From: Planctomycetaceae bacterium
GTDB taxonomy: Bacteria > Planctomycetota > Planctomycetia > Planctomycetales > Planctomycetaceae
Reading direction: 5' to 3'
Assembly (NCBI GenBank): GCA_028284885.1
Contig: JANQQW010000089.1
Coordinates: 1 to 34,955 of the forward strand
Length of the DNA: 34,955 nt
This document shows, one piece after another, positions 8,481 to 16,446 of this stretch (position 1 is the stretch's first letter; each line of letters starts with the position of its first letter). Below the pieces are notes generated by a model. It was not told the origin of the DNA. It did no database searches and saw only the letters and a program-made list of their open reading frames with translations. A program made the position numbers and the translations under genes.

Positions 8481-8571
8481 TTCCAACCAGCCGCGACCGT
8501 CAGGGAGCGTACTGCACCCTCGCGTCGTTGGGCACGTCGAATCGCTCCCTCACGGTCGCGGCTGGTCGGAA
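8481..8571. repeat. Long inverted repeat (29-base arms) between the NHL gene and asnS
   Basis: Arm 8481-8509 and the reverse complement of 8543-8571 agree at 27 of 29 positions, around a 33-base centre. The core is CCAGCCGCGACCGT in one arm and ACGGTCGCGGCTGG in the other. Transcribed from either strand it would fold into a strong hairpin. I think it is a dispersed planctomycete REP-like or miniature element. Together with the 8399 repeat it fills most of the 363-base gap; the remaining 150 bases before asnS hold its promoter region and nothing else I recognise. Confidence 0.65.
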
Positions 8572-8724
8572 TCACGGTTGGTCGTCGACGGACGCACTTC
8601 ACGTCGGCGAGAACACCCGCAGGCTCGCGGCGTTCCGCGCAGTTGTCCGCCTGCCCTCCGTCGTCGAGAATGTCCGAGAGCGGTCGACGACGACCGCCTT
8701 CCGCCGACGGAGAACGGACTCGCG

Positions 8725-10107
8725 ATGCGTATCAGACGAATCCTCAGTGACGGCCAACCGGGTGAGACGCTGACCGTGAAGGGCTGGGTCCGGACCCGGC
8801 GGGACTCGAAGCAGGGGCTGTCGTTCGTCGAGCTGAACGACGGCAGTTGCATGGGCAACCTGCAGGCCGTGATCCCGGCCGAGACGCCCGGCTACGAGGA
8901 GGCGATCAAGGACGTCTCCACCGGGGCGGCCGTCGCCCTCACCGGCGAACTCGTCGAGTCCCCCGGCACGGGACAGCGGATCGAACTCCGCGTCGGCGAG
9001 TTCGCGGTGATCGGCAAGGCCGACCCGGAGAAGTACGTGCTGCAGAAGAAGCGACACTCGTTCGAGTTCCTTCGCGAGATCGCCCACCTGCGGCCGCGGA
9101 CGAACACGTTCGGGGCCGTCGCCCGCGTGCGGAACGAGATCTGCGCCAGCATCCACCGCTTCTTCCAGAGCCGCGACTTCGTCTACGTGAACACGCCGGT
9201 CATCACGACGAGCGACTGCGAGGGCGCCGGCGAGATGTTCCAGGTGACGACCCTCGACCTCGCCCGCCTCGCCCAACTGCAGACGACGGTCGACTGGTCG
9301 CAGGACTTCTTCGGCAAGCCGGCCTCGCTGACGGTCAGCGGGCAGCTCGAAGCCGAGATCTACGCGACCTCGCTGGGCGACTGCTACACGTTCGGGCCGA
9401 CGTTCCGGGCGGAGAACTCGAACACGACCCGGCACCTCGCCGAGTTCTGGATGGTCGAGCCGGAGATGCCGTTCTACGAGCTCGAGGACAACATGGGCCT
9501 CGCGCAGGAGTTCATCCAGACGATCTGCCGCGACGTGCTGGAGCACTGCCCGGAGGACATGGAGTTCTTCAACAAGCGGATCGACGACACCGTCCGCGCG
9601 ACGCTGGAGAACATCACGTCGAACGACTTCGTCCGCCTCAGTTACACGGAGGCGGTCGAGCTGCTGGAGAAGTCCGGCAAGGAGTGGCAGTTCCCGGTGG
9701 AGTGGGGCAGCGACCTGCAGTCCGAGCACGAACGCTGGCTGACCGAGGAGCACTTCGAGCAGCCGGTGATCCTGTTCGACTACCCACGGACCATCAAGCC
9801 GTTCTACATGCGGGTGAACGAGGACGGGAAGACGGTGCGGGCGATGGACGTGCTGGTCCCCCGCGTCGGCGAGATCATCGGCGGCAGCCAACGCGAGGAA
9901 CGGCTCGACGTGCTGCAGGACCGCATGCGGGAACAGGATCTCGACCCGGCCGAGTACTGGTGGTACTGCGAGCTCCGCGAGTACGGCACCGTCCCCCACA
10001 GCGGCTTCGGCCTGGGCCTCGAACGCGCCGTCCAACTCGTCACCGGCATGCAGAACATCCGCGACGTGATTCCGTTCCCGAGAACGCCGGGGCACGCGGA
10101 GTTTTGA
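8725..10107 (+). CDS. asnS: Asparagine--tRNA ligase
   Basis: This class IIb aminoacyl-tRNA synthetase charges tRNA-Asn with asparagine in the cytoplasm. From ATG 8725 it is 460 residues, close to the 466 of E. coli AsnRS. The N-terminal OB-fold anticodon-binding domain starts at [27 protein letters not shown]. Motif 2 is [22 protein letters not shown] and motif 3 is [30 protein letters not shown] at the C-terminus. The [10 protein letters not shown] ending distinguishes AsnRS from AspRS, which carries an insertion domain. An earlier in-frame start (8578) lies in non-homologous sequence. The neighbour two genes on is an asparagine synthetase. The downstream hairpin at 10108 suggests a single-gene transcript. 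Confidence 0.97.
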   Translation: MRIRRILSDGQPGETLTVKGWVRTRRDSKQGLSFVELNDGSCMGNLQAVIPAETPGYEEAIKDVSTGAAVALTGELVESPGTGQRIELRVGEFAVIGKADPEKYVLQKKRHSFEFLREIAHLRPRTNTFGAVARVRNEICASIHRFFQSRDFVYVNTPVITTSDCEGAGEMFQVTTLDLARLAQLQTTVDWSQDFFGKPASLTVSGQLEAEIYATSLGDCYTFGPTFRAENSNTTRHLAEFWMVEPEMPFYELEDNMGLAQEFIQTICRDVLEHCPEDMEFFNKRIDDTVRATLENITSNDFVRLSYTEAVELLEKSGKEWQFPVEWGSDLQSEHERWLTEEHFEQPVILFDYPRTIKPFYMRVNEDGKTVRAMDVLVPRVGEIIGGSQREERLDVLQDRMREQDLDPAEYWWYCELREYGTVPHSGFGLGLERAVQLVTGMQNIRDVIPFPRTPGHAEF

Positions 10108-10133
10108 GAGTCCGGCACGGGCGCTCCGGACTC
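10108..10133 (+). terminator. Hairpin immediately after asnS, possible terminator
   Basis: A perfect 8-bp stem (GAGTCCGG with CCGGACTC) with a 10-base loop begins on the base after the asnS stop codon. It lacks a T-run, so it is a weak intrinsic terminator candidate. Confidence 0.35.
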
Positions 10134-10194
10134 AGGCTCGGGCGAACCGTCGTCCCGTGACTGCGTCCGCCTGTGAACACAGCGCGGAAACGTC

Positions 10195-11451
10195 ATGACT
10201 GACTTTGATCGCTGGTTTCATTCGTCTGCCCGTCCGAACGTTCGCGTACCACTCAAGGAGTTGGTTCTCGAACGCGGGGACGGAGTCCGATGCGAGGGTG
10301 CCGGGACGATCGTGTGTTCTCTGCAGGAATCGACTCTAACAGCTGTCACAAGCTCGAATGCCACGTTTCGATCGGCGTTTCACGGCCTCCTGCGGAAGCC
10401 TGGCAAGCTTCTGCAAGTTGATGACTACTTTAGCTTGGATGGAGTTACACCGTCCGGGATGCAGGTTGAATCAAGGTGGATCAGCGATGAAGACACGACC
10501 TACTTTTCGGACAAGGAGGCAGCAACGTGGAACGCGCGACTCCACGGCATCCAGCTCGGAGACCCAGACCAAGCCGGCCATGCCGACCATCTGCATGCGC
10601 TGGTGTCGGACGTAGCCCGCGTGCAGTGGACCAAGGTGACCAGCTTCACCTCTGACAATCCACACTTCTCAGACTCCCTCTTCAAGCGGGATTGGATGGA
10701 GTTCGAGTTCAACGGACTCACAGTCGTTGCCCGGCAGATCGGAGACGAAGACGCTCTCGTAAGGCTCACCAGCGAGAGCCCACGCCCCGACTTGGCCGAC
10801 CAGCTTCAGGCGCTGACAACCGCCCTCGCCTTTGCGACGGGGCGCCAACCGCAGTGCGTTTTGACCAAGATGAGCGGTTCGAGCGGCAGCCTGTATCGCT
10901 GGAATGCTCTGCGGGACGGCAAACGAAGCTACCACGCATGTCCCACGGACGGGGGCCATGCACCGGACGAGTTTCTTCGAATCCTGAAGTCATCAGCAAC
11001 GTTCTTCGCGACGGAGCTTGGGAAGTCGGTTGCGAACCACCTGTACCAGTCGTGGGACAGCGTGGACAACACCATGTCGCTCCGCACACTGGCCCTCAGC
11101 TCGTCGGTTGAAGGCCTCTTGAAGTTGATGCTTCAGCCGTCTGGGCGATTCAAGGTCGCGACGTGGATGCGGAGAGCTGCAGACGCAGGGTTGTTTGGCC
11201 TGTCAGGCGACGACATCAAGGCTTGGGTCGCTCTGCGTGACGTGGTTGCCCACGGCGGCCTGCTTTGGACAGATGACTGTCTTGAACAGAAGCAGCAAAC
11301 CATCACTCAGTTGGACCGCATGAAGAGTCTGCAGATCAAGATCGTGTTGGAGCTGATCGGAGAACGCGTTCGTGCTTACGATCGTACTGAGCACAGGAGT
11401 GTGGTCTTCGAGCCAGTTGGTGTGGAGCACGTGCGACGTCGCACCTTGTGA
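10195..11451 (+). CDS. Unknown protein with HEPN-like C-terminal domain (ApeA-like architecture?)
   Basis: I do not recognise this 418-residue protein as a whole. Its N-terminal two thirds look beta-rich (GAGTIVCSLQESTLTAV, WMEFEFNGLTVVARQIG). The last 130 residues look all-helical: a helix with LALSSSVEGLLKLML, then ATWMRRAADAGLFGLSGDDIKAW and ALRDVVAHGG, then a long final helix. RDVVAH (Arg348, His353) fits the R-polar-x3-H signature of HEPN ribonuclease domains, and a beta-rich N-terminus plus C-terminal HEPN is the layout of ApeA-type anti-phage proteins. The codons use more A and T at third positions than the genes around it, suggesting acquisition. A short GGAAA precedes the ATG. The HEPN assignment rests on one motif and helix pattern. 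A non-defence role is possible. Confidence 0.5.
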   Translation: MTDFDRWFHSSARPNVRVPLKELVLERGDGVRCEGAGTIVCSLQESTLTAVTSSNATFRSAFHGLLRKPGKLLQVDDYFSLDGVTPSGMQVESRWISDEDTTYFSDKEAATWNARLHGIQLGDPDQAGHADHLHALVSDVARVQWTKVTSFTSDNPHFSDSLFKRDWMEFEFNGLTVVARQIGDEDALVRLTSESPRPDLADQLQALTTALAFATGRQPQCVLTKMSGSSGSLYRWNALRDGKRSYHACPTDGGHAPDEFLRILKSSATFFATELGKSVANHLYQSWDSVDNTMSLRTLALSSSVEGLLKLMLQPSGRFKVATWMRRAADAGLFGLSGDDIKAWVALRDVVAHGGLLWTDDCLEQKQQTITQLDRMKSLQIKIVLELIGERVRAYDRTEHRSVVFEPVGVEHVRRRTL

Positions 11452-11474
11452 AGGGCAGCAGGTCTGGTGAGCGA

Positions 11475-11592
11475 CGGGGTGGCCGGGCGTGGACCGGAGG
11501 GAAGGCCAAGGACGTCGCCACGGAGTTGACGTCGAAACAGCCGAAGACGCGCTCTGGGCCTTCGCGGGAACACTCTCGGCCCGGCCACCCCG
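11475..11592. repeat. Imperfect long inverted repeat between two accessory genes
   Basis: CGGGGTGGCCGGGC (11475-11488) is the exact reverse complement of 11579-11592, and weaker pairing continues inward (GGAAGGCCAAG against CTGGGCCTTCG). The 172-base gap between the HEPN-like and SUKH-like genes is mostly this structure, so it is probably a small repeat element or a transcript end. The right arm ends about 30 bases before the next start codon. Confidence 0.45.
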
Positions 11593-11623
11593 CCGGCTAG
11601 GTGGAGTTCTAGGACGAGTTGAC

Positions 11624-12313
11624 ATGGACCGTGTTCGCCGGTGTCCCTTCCCGATCGATCCTTCAGTCGTTCCGAACGTCGACGGGGCCGGATGGTTGCC
11701 GACGATCGCCGGGCTCTCGGTGGACGAGGTCTTGGCACTCCTCCGTCGCCGGTGGGCGGGTCTTGCCACGCCGTACTCGAAAAGGCCGGCGGAGGAACTG
11801 CTCTCGCGGCCGCTGGTCGGGCTGTCGATCGACGCGGACGGGGATCAGTGGCTCACGTTCGAGGACGAGCCGCAGGCCTCGTTGCACCTGGCTCCACGGC
11901 GGCAGTTGCCCGCACGGATCCGCGAGCAGTTCCCCTTCGAGGCCATCGACGGTCTTGCGGAGTTCGTCGAGAACTTCGGTGGGACGGCCGACTCGCGGCT
12001 ACCGCCGTGCCCGTGGTTCCTGCCAGCCTCGGACGTTCGCGTCGTGTCGGCCGACTGTCCCGACCACGAGTGGGGGAAGGTCGGCGAGTGGGAGGGATCG
12101 CTCACGCTCTACAACACGGCCAGCGGCAACTTCATCGTCGTGCGGCCCGACGGGACGCTCGGCAAGTGGGAACACGACATCGGATGGTACGGCGACGACG
12201 ACCCGTTCGTAACGCTGGGGTGGGACATGGCAACGCTCGTCGACGAGTACGTCGCGTACTTGGCTATGGACGAGGACGAGTGTGAGAGCCTGTCGCCCCC
12301 GTTCCACTACTAG
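11624..12313 (+). CDS. Hypothetical protein, possibly SMI1/KNR4 (SUKH) superfamily
   Basis: From ATG 11624 (MDRVRRCPFPIDPS) the product is 229 residues, without signal peptide or membrane segment, so cytoplasmic. The frame opens earlier, at 11489, but that part lies inside the inverted repeat. The segment LPARIREQFPFEAIDGLAEFVENFGG resembles the LP-x-x-Y-x-x-F-x-x-x-GG region of SUKH proteins. The end, with TASGNFIVVRPDGTLGKW, GWYGDDDPF and a closing helix LVDEYVAYLAMDEDE, also matches their layout. It is acidic and Trp-rich. Many SUKH proteins are immunity proteins against secreted or phage-defence toxins; others are housekeeping. It follows the HEPN-like gene on the same strand, 172 bases away. 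The homology is a by-eye judgement. Confidence 0.55.
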   Translation: MDRVRRCPFPIDPSVVPNVDGAGWLPTIAGLSVDEVLALLRRRWAGLATPYSKRPAEELLSRPLVGLSIDADGDQWLTFEDEPQASLHLAPRRQLPARIREQFPFEAIDGLAEFVENFGGTADSRLPPCPWFLPASDVRVVSADCPDHEWGKVGEWEGSLTLYNTASGNFIVVRPDGTLGKWEHDIGWYGDDDPFVTLGWDMATLVDEYVAYLAMDEDECESLSPPFHY

Positions 12314-12369
12314 GTGGGAAGACCGGCTTCGTCTTCGAACTGAAGTCGTCACCGTAGCCGACTTGCCCG

Positions 12370-14412
12370 TCAGCGTCGGGAGGCCGTTCTCTCCGAGGGT
12401 GGCTCCCAGTTCGGCACGTCCGCCAGGCCGCCGCCGCAGAAGACGTGGTGCCACAGTTGCGTCGAGACGACGCCGACGAGGCCCATGTCCAGGACGAACC
12501 GCCGCATCGACCACTTCGGGGCGCGGGCGATCACGCGGCGGGCCTCGGCGACGCCGGCCGGGTCGAACATGCCGACCGACCGCAGCGACTCCTCCGACAG
12601 CAACTGGTCGATCCACGAAGGCCGGGCGTCGGTCAGGAACGACCGCGCGAAGTTCGCCCGGAACATCGTTTTCTTCCGCCCCGCGATCTCCGGCGGCAGC
12701 ACCCGCTTCGCCAGTTGCCGCAGCAGGTACTTGTCCTCGGTCCCGCGGAGTTTCAGGTCCGGGTCGATCTCTGCGCAGAAGTCGACGACGCGTTCGTCGA
12801 GGAACGGGAACCGCCCCTCGGTCGAGCCGTGCTTCAGGGCCCGGTCCCCCTTCGAGGAGAGCAGCATGCCGGGCAGCATGACCTTGCTGGCCACGTACAA
12901 CGACCGGTTGAGCGGATGCCACCGCCGCATGCGGGTGCTGTCGAACTCCATCTCGGCGAACGGGTCGTAGTCGCCGACCGCCTCCCACATCTCGGGCGTG
13001 TAGAACCAGTTTCGCGAGTGGGCCATCATCTCGTAGGTCGCCTGCTGCACCACGCGCAGCCCGCCGAACGCCCCCAGCGGAATGCGGGTGTCGCCCCGGC
13101 CAACCAGCCGGGCGAAGACGAACTTCCGCAGCTTCGAGAGGACGAAGTCGAACAGCGACCCGCGATGTCGGCCGCTGCCGTCGAGCGGTTTGGGGACCGG
13201 CGGCTGCTCGCGGATCGGCACCTTCGGCCGTCGCCGCCCGGCCCCCGGCACGTACTTCCGCTCCGCCTTGAACCAGACGTACCCGGCGAGTGACTCGTCC
13301 GCCCCCTCGCCGGTCAGCGAGACGACTCGCCCGTTCTCGCGGACCTTCGCGGCCAGTTGGAAGGTGCAGGCGGTCGACGTGTCGAACACCGGGAACTCGG
13401 CCCCGCGGACGACGGCCGGGTAGCCGCTGGCGATGTCCTCGGACGTCATGGCGACGGTTGTCAACGGCGAGCCGACGACCTCGGCCGCCTGTCGGGCCTG
13501 ACTCCGTTCGTCGTTCGGCCCAGAGCCCTCGAGCCCGATCGTGAAGGCCGGGAGCGGCGAGCCGTGCTCCTGCGAGCTGAGGCCGAGGATCGTCGTCGAG
13601 TCGAGCCCGCCGCTGATGTAGCAGCAGAGGGGGGCCTCGCCGCACAGCCGCCGCTTCACCGCGTCGCGAAGCAGTCCCTCGTACTCGTCGACGGCCGTCT
13701 CGACCGAGTCGAACTCCCGTTCCTCGCCGTGGTCCGGATAGTCGAGGTCCCAGTACCTCCGCACGGAGTAGCTGCCGTTCTCCACCTTCAACAGGCAGCC
13801 GGGCGAAAGTTGCTTGACGCCCTGGAAGCAGGTCCGCTCACCGCCGTGGGCGAACATGTTGAAGAAGAAGTCGACGCCCAGCCGGTCGGGCCGTGGGTCG
13901 ATCAGTCCGGAGGCGAGGAGCGACTTGATCTCCGAGCCGAACAGCAGCCAGCCGTCCGCTTCGGCGTAGAACATCGGGGCGATGCCGATGCGGTCGCGGC
14001 CGAGGATCAGCCGTCGTTCCCTCCGATCCCACAACGCCACGCCGAACTGCCCGCGGGCGTTCTCGACGACCCGTTCCCCCTCCTCCTCGTAGAGGTGGAC
14101 CCACGCCTCGGTGTCGCAGTGCGTGCGAAGCGTGTGGCCGTTGGCGAGCAGCCGCTCCCGCAGTTCCGGGTAGTGGTACAGTTCGCCCTCGTAGGCGACC
14201 CACACGTCGTCGGTCTCGTTCGACATCGGCTGCTGGCCGTGGGCGACGTCGACGATGGCGAGCCGGCGGTTGCCGAGCGCGACGCCCGGTTCGACGTGCA
14301 GCCCCTCCTCGTCCGGGCCACGGTGCAGAATGGCGTCCGTCATCGCCCGCAGCCGGGCGACCGGAAACTCCCGCTGACCGGTCAGGTCGACCGCGCCGGC
14401 AATCCCGCACAT
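12370..14412 (-). CDS. asnB: Asparagine synthase (glutamine-hydrolysing)
   Basis: The enzyme makes asparagine from aspartate, ATP and glutamine. Starting at ATG 14412 puts the nucleophile Cys at position 2 (MCGIAGAVDL), which the mature class II amidotransferase needs; an upstream start at 14502 would not. The protein has 680 residues. Glutaminase domain: RGPDEEG (31-37), NRRLAIVD (48-55), Asp100 in HCDTEAW. Synthetase domain: PP-loop SGGLDS (267-272), SLTGEGADESLAGY and RFPFLDERVVDF. It is oddly variant in two places: the usual Y-N-G-E-I-Y-N motif reads YEGELYH (Glu75 at the oxyanion-hole Asn), and R-D-x-x-G-x-K-P reads RDRIGIAP. Such proteins may use ammonia or modify another substrate. It is transcribed towards the accessory island and away from the helicase gene. 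Confidence 0.9.
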   Translation of the reverse strand: MCGIAGAVDLTGQREFPVARLRAMTDAILHRGPDEEGLHVEPGVALGNRRLAIVDVAHGQQPMSNETDDVWVAYEGELYHYPELRERLLANGHTLRTHCDTEAWVHLYEEEGERVVENARGQFGVALWDRRERRLILGRDRIGIAPMFYAEADGWLLFGSEIKSLLASGLIDPRPDRLGVDFFFNMFAHGGERTCFQGVKQLSPGCLLKVENGSYSVRRYWDLDYPDHGEEREFDSVETAVDEYEGLLRDAVKRRLCGEAPLCCYISGGLDSTTILGLSSQEHGSPLPAFTIGLEGSGPNDERSQARQAAEVVGSPLTTVAMTSEDIASGYPAVVRGAEFPVFDTSTACTFQLAAKVRENGRVVSLTGEGADESLAGYVWFKAERKYVPGAGRRRPKVPIREQPPVPKPLDGSGRHRGSLFDFVLSKLRKFVFARLVGRGDTRIPLGAFGGLRVVQQATYEMMAHSRNWFYTPEMWEAVGDYDPFAEMEFDSTRMRRWHPLNRSLYVASKVMLPGMLLSSKGDRALKHGSTEGRFPFLDERVVDFCAEIDPDLKLRGTEDKYLLRQLAKRVLPPEIAGRKKTMFRANFARSFLTDARPSWIDQLLSEESLRSVGMFDPAGVAEARRVIARAPKWSMRRFVLDMGLVGVVSTQLWHHVFCGGGLADVPNWEPPSERTASRR

Positions 14413-14744
14413 GAACGGTGTCCCGAGTTCAACGAGGCGAGCACGAAGTCGTCGCAGACACGCGTTCCGCAGGGCGTTCGACCGACGATGTAGCGGCCGC
14501 ATGTTAGCGGAACACGGGACCGAATCGGAGCCCTCAGCCGTTCACCCCTTGGAAGGTTCGGCCGTTCGGGATACACTTCGGCCTCGCCGGGCCCTGTCCG
14601 GCGGCGGCGAACAACAGAGTTGCGTCTTCTACCCACCGGTCGCGCCGCCCACCTGCTTTCTTCTGCCCATCGCTGTTGTCTGGGTCGAATCCGCACGCGA
14701 GTGCCGCGGACGCCGAGCGTCCGTGCAGACCACGATGAGTTGCC
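14413..14744. other. Divergent intergenic region between asnB and the DEAD-box helicase gene
   Basis: These 332 bases should hold the promoters of both divergent genes. I see a short G/C stem (CGCCGG with CCGGCG near 14590) but no convincing promoter boxes, RNA gene or conserved ORF. Confidence 0.4.
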
Positions 14745-16070
14745 ATGACCGCTGACCAGTTTCCGCTCGACGCCGCGCCCACGGCCGGCTTCGACGCTTT
14801 CGACTTCGACAACTCGATCCAGGCCGGCCTGAAGGCCGCGGGCTTCGAGGAACCACGACCGATCCAGGCCGAGACGATCGCTCCCGCACTCGACGGCCGC
14901 GACGTGCTGGGCCTCGCCCAGACCGGCACCGGCAAGACGGCCGCCTTCGCGCTGCCGGTCCTCGAGTGCCTCCTCGACGACCCGGGCCGCGACGTGCGGG
15001 CGCTGATCCTCGCGCCCACCCGCGAACTCGCCACGCAGATCGCGACCGAGATCCGCACGCTCGCCAAGTACACCAAGCTGAAGGTCGCCACCCTGTACGG
15101 TGGCATCCCCACGCACAAGCACGTCCGGGACCTGAAGCAGCAGAAGCCGCAGATCGTCGTCGGCTGCCCCGGCCGCGTGCTCGACCTGCTGGGCCAGAAC
15201 GCGCTCGACCTGTCGCACGTCGAGACGCTCGTCCTCGACGAGGCGGACCACATGTTCGACATGGGCTTCCTCCCCGACATCCGCCGCATCCTGAAGCAGC
15301 TGCCCCACGACCGGCAGAACCTCCTCTTCTCCGCGACCATGCCCCGCGAGATTCGGACGCTCGCCGACGAGGTGCTGCGTGACCCGCACGTCGTCGAACT
15401 CGCCGGGACCGCCCCGGCGGAGACCGTCGACCACGGCGTCTTCGTCGTCGAGGAGTCGAAGAAGCGGGACCTGCTCGAGCACCTGCTGGGGCAGGAGGAG
15501 TGCACGTCGGCCATCGTCTTCACCCGCACGAAGCACCGGGCCCGCCGCGTGGCGGCCCAACTCCGGAAGGCCGGCCACCGGGCCGCCGACCTGCAGGGCA
15601 ACATGTCGCAGTCGCAACGCGACCGGGCCATGCGAGGCTTCCGCACGGGTCGGCACGAGGTGCTCGTCGCGACCGACATCGCCGCCCGCGGCATCGACGT
15701 CCAGAACGTCTCGCACGTCGTCAACTACGACGTGCCGAACACGCCCGAGGCGTACACGCACCGCATCGGCCGCACGGGCCGTTCGGAGAACTCGGGCATC
15801 GCCCGCACGTTCGTCACGCCGGACAACGCCAGGTGGCTGCAGCAGACCGAACGGATGATCGGCGAGCCGATCCCCCGCTGCGAGGCCGAGGGGTTCGAGA
15901 CGATCACGCTGGAGACGGGGCCGCCGAAGTCGCCGCCGAAGAAGAAGGGCCGTCGACGCCGACCGCCACGTTCCGGAGCGCGCCGCAAGGCGACGAAGGG
16001 TTCGGGCGGCAGCAGCCGAGGCAAACGGCCCCGCCGCTCCAGCCGCCAGAAAGCCGCGGCCAAGAGCTGA
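14745..16070 (+). CDS. DEAD-box ATP-dependent RNA helicase
   Basis: All helicase motifs are present in this 441-residue protein. Residues of about 18-45 hold the Q motif (FDNSIQAGLKAAGFEEPRPIQ). Then come AQTGTGKT (Walker A), PTRELATQI, VLDEADHMFDMGF (DEAD), LFSATM, IVFTRTK, VATDIAARGIDV and HRIGRTGR. The last 60 residues are a very basic Lys/Arg/Ser tail that probably binds RNA without sequence preference. This is the RhlE-like bacterial group. It unwinds short RNA duplexes in ribosome assembly, mRNA decay or cold response. No strong Shine-Dalgarno precedes the ATG. The next gene, a small membrane protein, follows 118 bases downstream. Confidence 0.95.
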   Translation: MTADQFPLDAAPTAGFDAFDFDNSIQAGLKAAGFEEPRPIQAETIAPALDGRDVLGLAQTGTGKTAAFALPVLECLLDDPGRDVRALILAPTRELATQIATEIRTLAKYTKLKVATLYGGIPTHKHVRDLKQQKPQIVVGCPGRVLDLLGQNALDLSHVETLVLDEADHMFDMGFLPDIRRILKQLPHDRQNLLFSATMPREIRTLADEVLRDPHVVELAGTAPAETVDHGVFVVEESKKRDLLEHLLGQEECTSAIVFTRTKHRARRVAAQLRKAGHRAADLQGNMSQSQRDRAMRGFRTGRHEVLVATDIAARGIDVQNVSHVVNYDVPNTPEAYTHRIGRTGRSENSGIARTFVTPDNARWLQQTERMIGEPIPRCEAEGFETITLETGPPKSPPKKKGRRRRPPRSGARRKATKGSGGSSRGKRPRRSSRQKAAAKS

Positions 16071-16188
16071 CCGGGAGACGCCGGGGATTCGGTCGGAGTC
16101 GGCCGCGATTCCCGAGATCTCGCCCGTCCTCGACGACGTTTTCCCCTCCGGGTAGACCGAAGTCCGGTGACCTGAAGAAGGGGACGAG

Positions 16189-16431
16189 ATGGACGTGCCG
16201 ACGCTGACCCGGTTCCTGATGTGGTCGATGATCCTGAACAGCGGTCTCTTCGCGTTCTGGTCGCTGACGATCCTGTTCGCCCCGGACCTCGCCTACCGCC
16301 TGCAGTACCGCTTCTTCCCGCTGGAGCGGAAGACGTGGGACGTGGTGATGTACGCGTTCATGGGGGCGTACAAGCTGCTGATCGTCGTCTTCAACCTGGT
16401 GCCGTACGTCGCCCTGCTGCTCGTCGGCTGA
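16189..16431 (+). CDS. Small membrane protein, DUF6868-like
   Basis: This is an 80-residue protein with two predicted membrane helices, FLMWSMILNSGLFAFWSLTILFA and YKLLIVVFNLVPYVALLLVG. A short loop (YRLQYRFFPLERKTWDVVMY) joins them. The layout and the FNLVPYVAL ending match the DUF6868 family from memory. The function is unknown. It has a good ribosome binding site, with GGGGACGAG just before the ATG. It ends 15 bases from the convergent DUF481 gene. Confidence 0.7.
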   Translation: MDVPTLTRFLMWSMILNSGLFAFWSLTILFAPDLAYRLQYRFFPLERKTWDVVMYAFMGAYKLLIVVFNLVPYVALLLVG

Positions 16432-16446
16432 CGAGGGCGAGCGCGG

